Shown here piece by piece: positions 59,664 through 64,000 of a DNA stretch of 64,000 nucleotides. Made by a program: the position numbers and the translations under genes. The number at the start of each line of letters is the position of its first letter. Positions within the stretch are counted from its first letter, which is position 1. Source of the DNA: Branchiostoma floridae (Eukaryota; Chordata; Leptocardii; Amphioxiformes; Branchiostomatidae); contig NC_049980.1 in NCBI RefSeq assembly GCF_000003815.2, positions 17,587,154 through 17,651,153 on the forward strand, in the 5' to 3' direction. Below the pieces are notes generated by a model, which searched no databases, had not been told where the DNA came from, and worked only from the letters and a program-made list of their open reading frames with translations.

Positions 59664-60679
59664 CGAAAATAATTTCATCAGGTTGGTAGATCATAAGACG
59701 TAGGAATTTTCTTTTGCACAACCAGTTTTTCTCATCTGCTGACGTTTCAGCAGGTGAGTTTAGTCTACAGGAAGTCCACACACACAGACCAGTACCTCAA
59801 CTTTCAGTCCCACCACCCACTACACCAGAAGCTTGGAGTGATCCGCACTTTATTAGACCGGTGCAACACAGTGATCACGGAGGAACCGGACCAACAGCTA
59901 GAAGTAAAACACGTTAAGAGGGCACAGACACGTTGTGGCTACCCTCAGTGGACACTCAAGAGGGTAGAACAGCAGAAGAAGAGGACAAAACAGAAAGAGG
60001 GCAGTAAGAAACAAGAAGAAGAAGGCTAGATGCATGGTCACCTTACCATACATCAAGGGAGTGACGGAGCCCTTGGAGAGAGTGTTCAGGAAACACAACG
60101 TGGCAACGGCAGTGAAGCCCAAAACAACACTGAGAAGCTTGCTAGTGCACCCGAAAGACAAGCAACCGGACCTAGCCAAAACTGACTGTGTATATCGGAT
60201 TCCTTGTAAGAGCTGCGATGAAGTGTACATTGGGGAAACGGGAAGGACTTTTGGGACCAGACTTGAGGAACACAAGAAAGAGGCCAACAACTTGAACACT
60301 ACCAAATACACGAGATTCAAGAAAAGACAAGCACAGAAAGAAGACAAGAAATCCGCGGTCACGGACCATGTTGCTAGGAAGAACTGTGTCATTGACTGGG
60401 AGGGGGCCAAGGTTATAGATCGTGAAGATCCGTTGGATTAAAGAAGCAGTCTCGATAAGGAAGTCCACCCCAGTGATGAACCGGGACGAGGGGGGGGGGG
60501 GGTACAAGCTGAGCCACGTTTGAGATAGTGTTCTTCTCGCCGCAAAAGCGCCACCTACATCGGCTACATATAGCGGCGAGAAGCAGAACTCCAGTTAGAA
60601 GCTCTGAGGAAGATGTCTGATGGACATCGAAACGTCAGTAGGTGAGAAAAACTGGTTGTGCAAAAGAAAATTCCTATGT
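59664..60679 (+). mobile_element. 5'-truncated Penelope-like element
   Basis: Frame 59754-60029 encodes the RT tail SLVYRKSTHTDQYLNF with a HHPLHQKLGVIRTLLDR segment; 60034-60438 encodes the linker (VTLPYIKGV) and a GIY-YIG nuclease domain: VYRIPCKSCDEVYIGETGR then RLEEH. This RT plus GIY-YIG order is diagnostic of Penelope-like elements. The two frames differ by one base within an AAG-rich linker. Inverted ends match (59697-59749 against 60630-60682), and ACCAAGACATCTAC at 59650-59663 and 60680-60693 is a 14-bp target duplication. Confidence 0.88.
60602..60640 (+). ncRNA. Hammerhead-like motif in Penelope terminal repeat
   Basis: CTGAGGA, a hairpin GATGTC-TGATG-GACATC, then GAAAC and GTC. 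This follows the hammerhead order (CUGAUGA, stem II, GAAA, cleavage triplet) known from Penelope-like elements, but the U of CUGAUGA is G, so self-cleavage is doubtful. Confidence 0.4.
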
Positions 60680-60699
60680 ACCAAGACATCTACTTTGCT

Positions 60700-61820
60700 C
60701 AAACGTTATGACTTTAAAGTGGAAAAGAGATGAGTAATTATTCTGATAAAAAGTTCTAGCTGAAGCATTTCTTGGCTATGATACATAATGACAAATGATG
60801 TAGACAAACCGGTTTGAATTGACTGACAAAGACCGATCAACATTTGTAAGGCCGTAATGTACCCCTTGAGTATTTAAGGCTGTCAGCTGACTTATGTGGG
60901 CGTTTACATAAAGCATTTTTTTGTTTGTATGTTTTATGGCTAGGTCTTTGCACGCTATACAAGAAAGAAATGCCACTAGTCATTAAGCAAAGTCTGTGAT
61001 TTATGATTAAACAATCCAAGTAAAAATGAAGATAGATATATGAGAAGATTGTATCTTCAAGTTAGCCGGCATATTTGTATCAGTCATGCCTCACTGACGA
61101 CATGGGACTAGTTTCACTGTGATTATGGCGGTTGTACTCAGATTTATTGGCTCTGCTGAATGTGAGACACACTTCTGCATAATTTTGACCAGCCAGGAAA
61201 AAAAGAAACATACATGAATAGACGAAAGATATAAGGCTGCATTTTCTTGCATTCTGTAGCAAAAGTATTATGCAGCCAGATGCATATGGCTAAGATATCT
61301 ACAAGTTGTTATTTTTCGGTTTGAATTACTATTGACAAGCTTAAGAACATCTTATTCAGCGACATCCATGTACCAGGGCACATATTAGAAATATGAAATC
61401 AATAAAAGTTTAAGATGATTTGTGCGCGATGGGAATCAGAAGACAGATATTGCCATTGTGCGGCATATGCTTAACTTGTTAGTGAAATATGTACTGATAC
61501 GTCGAGAATAACGCGGTGAGAGGGCAGTCTTGTCAGAAGCCAATTATCTCTGAAGAGCAATTTCACCAGTGGCGACTCTTGTTTCCCCCAATTAAGCGTT
61601 TGCGCCGCGCACTTTAACTAATAGGGTCACACGCCTATGAACCAGCGCCCTGAACCAAAAGAAATGCCCGCCCTATTAGGTCATAAACCACGGGAATCTG
61701 CCTCACTGAATAACTTTGTATAACTCTCTATATGTGTGCATTGTATTTTGGAATACGCCTGTAACCAATTTGTATCCGTAACGTATAGCAAGAGTAGTTG
61801 CTAGAAAATGTAAGGCTAGT
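60700..61820. other. Intergenic, nothing supported
   Basis: No exon or element recognised; only short open frames. Confidence 0.4.
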
Positions 61821-61823
61821 TCA

Positions 61824-61970
61824 CCTTTATCTGCGGGATGACAGACAGTATATTAAAGGATATATTGTTGACGGACGGTGGTTTAAAATTCAACTTTTCA
61901 AAATTTTACAGTTTGAAACCACCGTTCGTTAACATGACATATTTGAATATACTGTTATAAAGGTGAATTA
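61824..61970. mobile_element. Short palindromic MITE
   Basis: CTAGTTCACCTTTAT at 61823 pairs with ATAAAGGTGAATTAA near 61957; inside, GTTGACGGACGGTGGTTT pairs with AAACCACCGTTCGTTAAC. The whole 147 bp can fold into one hairpin with a small loop. Confidence 0.75.
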
Positions 61971-61979
61971 ATGTCAGCT

Positions 61980-63110
61980 TTTGGAATGCCGCAATCAACA
62001 TTTTGCAACTTTTGAAGTGTCAAAGCAATAGTAATTAGTTTCAGATACCCGAGTCGCGTAAGTGGGGAAACATATATATATGCAGACTGGGTTGCACTTG
62101 CACAGGAACTCACTATCATTAAAACTTACTACGCGAAAGAACGGAATCAGCTAGAGATGTATTCATTCCCCATGGACGGTGAGACAATATGTCATTACGC
62201 CAATGTCAAAGGAATCTGTCGTTACCTGTACCGCCTTGCACTGGTAATAAAATTGTTCTCGGGTGGGAGGCAATTTGTCATTAGACACACATAGGGGCAG
62301 ATGGGAAATGACAGCCGGGACAAATCATATTGTACTCGTTCTTTGGAGTATATCACCTCGTACCTGCTGATAACAACATACCCGGAAACCTACGACATCG
62401 GTGTCGTGGGGATAAGTCGTGTTGTCTGAATGTTCGCAACAGATACGTTTCAGCTCTTATGACAAATAACATGATAGTTATTCCCTAATGTACAATGATA
62501 AAAGGGGTGTATAGGAACCATATGTGTAGAAATCTTCCTCCATAGTCAGTATTTTACCACCACGATGTGTTCTTTTTCAGTACTTGAAAACCAAAAAAAG
62601 CAAGTCAATCCCATCCATTATCTTTAATCAAAAAGAATCTAGTATACATCTAGCGCATCTATATTATATTATACCAACACTATATGATATTCATAGAATG
62701 GCTCGTTTGGTTGGTCGAAGTTAGAGAATGCAAAGTCGTATTTTGTCGTTCAGATTGAAAAAAAACATTGTCGTGCATCTTACAAAACGTATGACACTTA
62801 CGTTGAATCATTGAGTGTTTCAAACAATTAAAGACATTTGATTTGGTGTAGTTACCAGACACCAGAAACGGCGACCCGCCTCACATTAGTACAGTAAATG
62901 GCTGATATAAATAGTACATGCCGCATGTCTACAGCAAGTGACGCATAACAACATATTTAAATTCTTCGGCCGATGATTTGAACGTACAAAGTATAGGCGT
63001 ACAGCAGCCCACACAATCAGAGTTGTGAAGTGGGAGGGAGAACGGTCTTACGCGAAACTTCTTCCCCGCCCAGTCCCATAGGATTCAACAACATCCGGGC
63101 TGTGGGCGTT
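61980..63110. other. Intergenic, nothing supported
   Basis: No exon or element end recognised. Confidence 0.35.
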
Positions 63111-63305
63111 TTAACTTAGATGATTAACTCCACAACTATCTTATCAGCCTTCTTCCCGCTACAAAACAGCCGAAAGGCGCACGGTGCGCCAGGTACTAGG
63201 GCGCACAGGTTGGAAACGCAGCGCCAGTGCGGCACAGGGCAGCAGCACAAGACGGGGTCTACAGGCAACGTACAGCAGCTGGACAAGGAGATAAGCTACG
63301 TAGTG

Positions 63306-63368
63306 ATGACTTCCCTGCAAACGATCCTGCTTCTGACTTTGGTTTGTTCTGTAATGTTCATTTCCACG
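63306..63368 (+). CDS. Candidate first exon with hydrophobic leader (gene continues to the right)
   Basis: ATG at 63306 opens MTSLQTILLLTLVCSVMFIS, a signal-peptide or membrane segment, ending at ACG with donor GTAAGT at 63369 in phase 0. The same frame is open upstream to about 63122 through unusually GC-rich, Gln/Arg-rich sequence, with a possible acceptor CTACAAAACAG at 63170, so it could instead be an internal exon with a membrane helix. No downstream exon was identified. Confidence 0.3.
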
Positions 63369-63916
63369 GTAAGTTTCTACGTCTTCTTTTCAACAGAAAA
63401 GTTTAACTATTCGTTTTAAGAATCAACAAATTTGAACATGATTTGTCGATCAGAATAATCTTATTGGGATATGTTTGGATAGCCCACTGATAAGACTTAT
63501 TTGCTCAATAGGCAAATCCCTTCTACAAATTCCCATTTTCATAGGAGGCTGCGACCACTCTACAACTGCTGTGCGACCAAAGATTTGACAGGTTGCTCAA
63601 CGAATTCCATAGATAATAGGACATAGGACGAATAGTTTAACGTTTTGTGTGTGTTGTTGTCTTTCAAATCATAATTCCGACTATTGGACATGCGGTTTTA
63701 AGCATTGCTGATAGCAGGTTATGTACCTTGCTTGTAAAGCGGATACGAACGTGTCTGTACAATCACGCAGATATCACAGATCCATATTTGAACATTAACT
63801 TCACATTCATGAGTACAATCTATCGCAGATCCTAAGCCTTAACTGTTTGGCGCGCCCTACGTTATTTGCTGCTGTTTTTCCATAACTACCATCTTACCTG
63901 AGAAATAATTCATTCT

Positions 63917-64000
63917 ACTGACGCAGAAGAAGAGTGATGGGTGTCACTCAAAACGTCAGGAAGTAGTCTCCGTATGTGATCCAGTTATTGATATTGAAAT
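63917..64000 (+). mobile_element. Penelope-type terminus at window edge
   Basis: CTGACGCAGAAGAAGAGTGATG, then GGTGTCACTCAAAACGTCAGG: a GAGTGA/TCACTC hairpin followed by AAAACGTC, the same layout as the element end at 60602. Sequence differs, so it would be another subfamily. The rest lies outside the window. Confidence 0.4.

Noticed and set aside
59898-60507. Minus-strand hydrophobic open frames of 111-170 codons
   Set aside because: Antisense of the Penelope-like GIY-YIG region.

Overview
The window is animal nuclear DNA. Genes are split into many short exons with GT/AG introns, there is one TATA promoter, and non-LTR, Penelope-like, Harbinger-type and foldback repeats are abundant. Gene style and repeat content fit a lancelet (Branchiostoma); this is inference, not shown by a marker gene. 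Three runs of N (14855-14954, 42079-42682, 48974-49211) show it is a draft assembly.

Left part, 2.2-30.6 kb, minus strand: one large gene for a secreted or cell-surface protein. I can build it exon by exon: a 5' UTR exon near 30.4 kb, a signal-peptide exon at 27.8 kb, then 33 coding exons down to 2261, where the reading frame leaves through a splice donor and continues outside the window. The 1718 codons visible hold 11 complete and one partial copy of a module of about 144 residues. The module has an FYLS-x-D strand, a CG-x-VY strand and a DNN/ENN loop, resembling CARDB-type beta-sandwich domains. Every module starts and ends in phase 1, and 10 of the 11 complete copies keep one pair of cysteines. 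I do not recognise a named gene.

Middle part, 36.2-53.1 kb, plus strand: two tandem genes for PRMT1-family protein arginine methyltransferases, each with nine coding exons in the same phases (copy A 36864-40969, copy B 46582-52626). Copy A is intact (352 residues). Copy B has diverged 5' exons and introns, but exons 5-9 and their introns are almost identical to copy A, as expected from gene conversion or a recent partial duplication. Copy B also has a one-base deletion in exon 6 next to an assembly gap, a 1.37-kb Harbinger-like element in its last intron, and a duplicated 5' UTR exon upstream.

Right part, 53.1-64 kb: mostly gene-free. It holds tandem AT-rich repeats with paired octamer motifs, a 5'-truncated Penelope-like element with inverted ends and a hammerhead-like motif, a small palindromic element at 61.8 kb, a possible first or internal exon of another plus-strand gene at 63.2-63.4 kb, and a second Penelope-type terminus at the window edge.

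Other repeats lie in introns and spacers: LINE 3' ends or RT relics at 1.7-2.2, 25.5-27.3, 32.8-33.2 and 44.8-45.3 kb, foldback elements at 18.5, 20.8, 23.0, 33.8 and 38.8 kb, a 43-bp minisatellite at 5.4-5.9 kb, and GAGT and CT/AT microsatellites.
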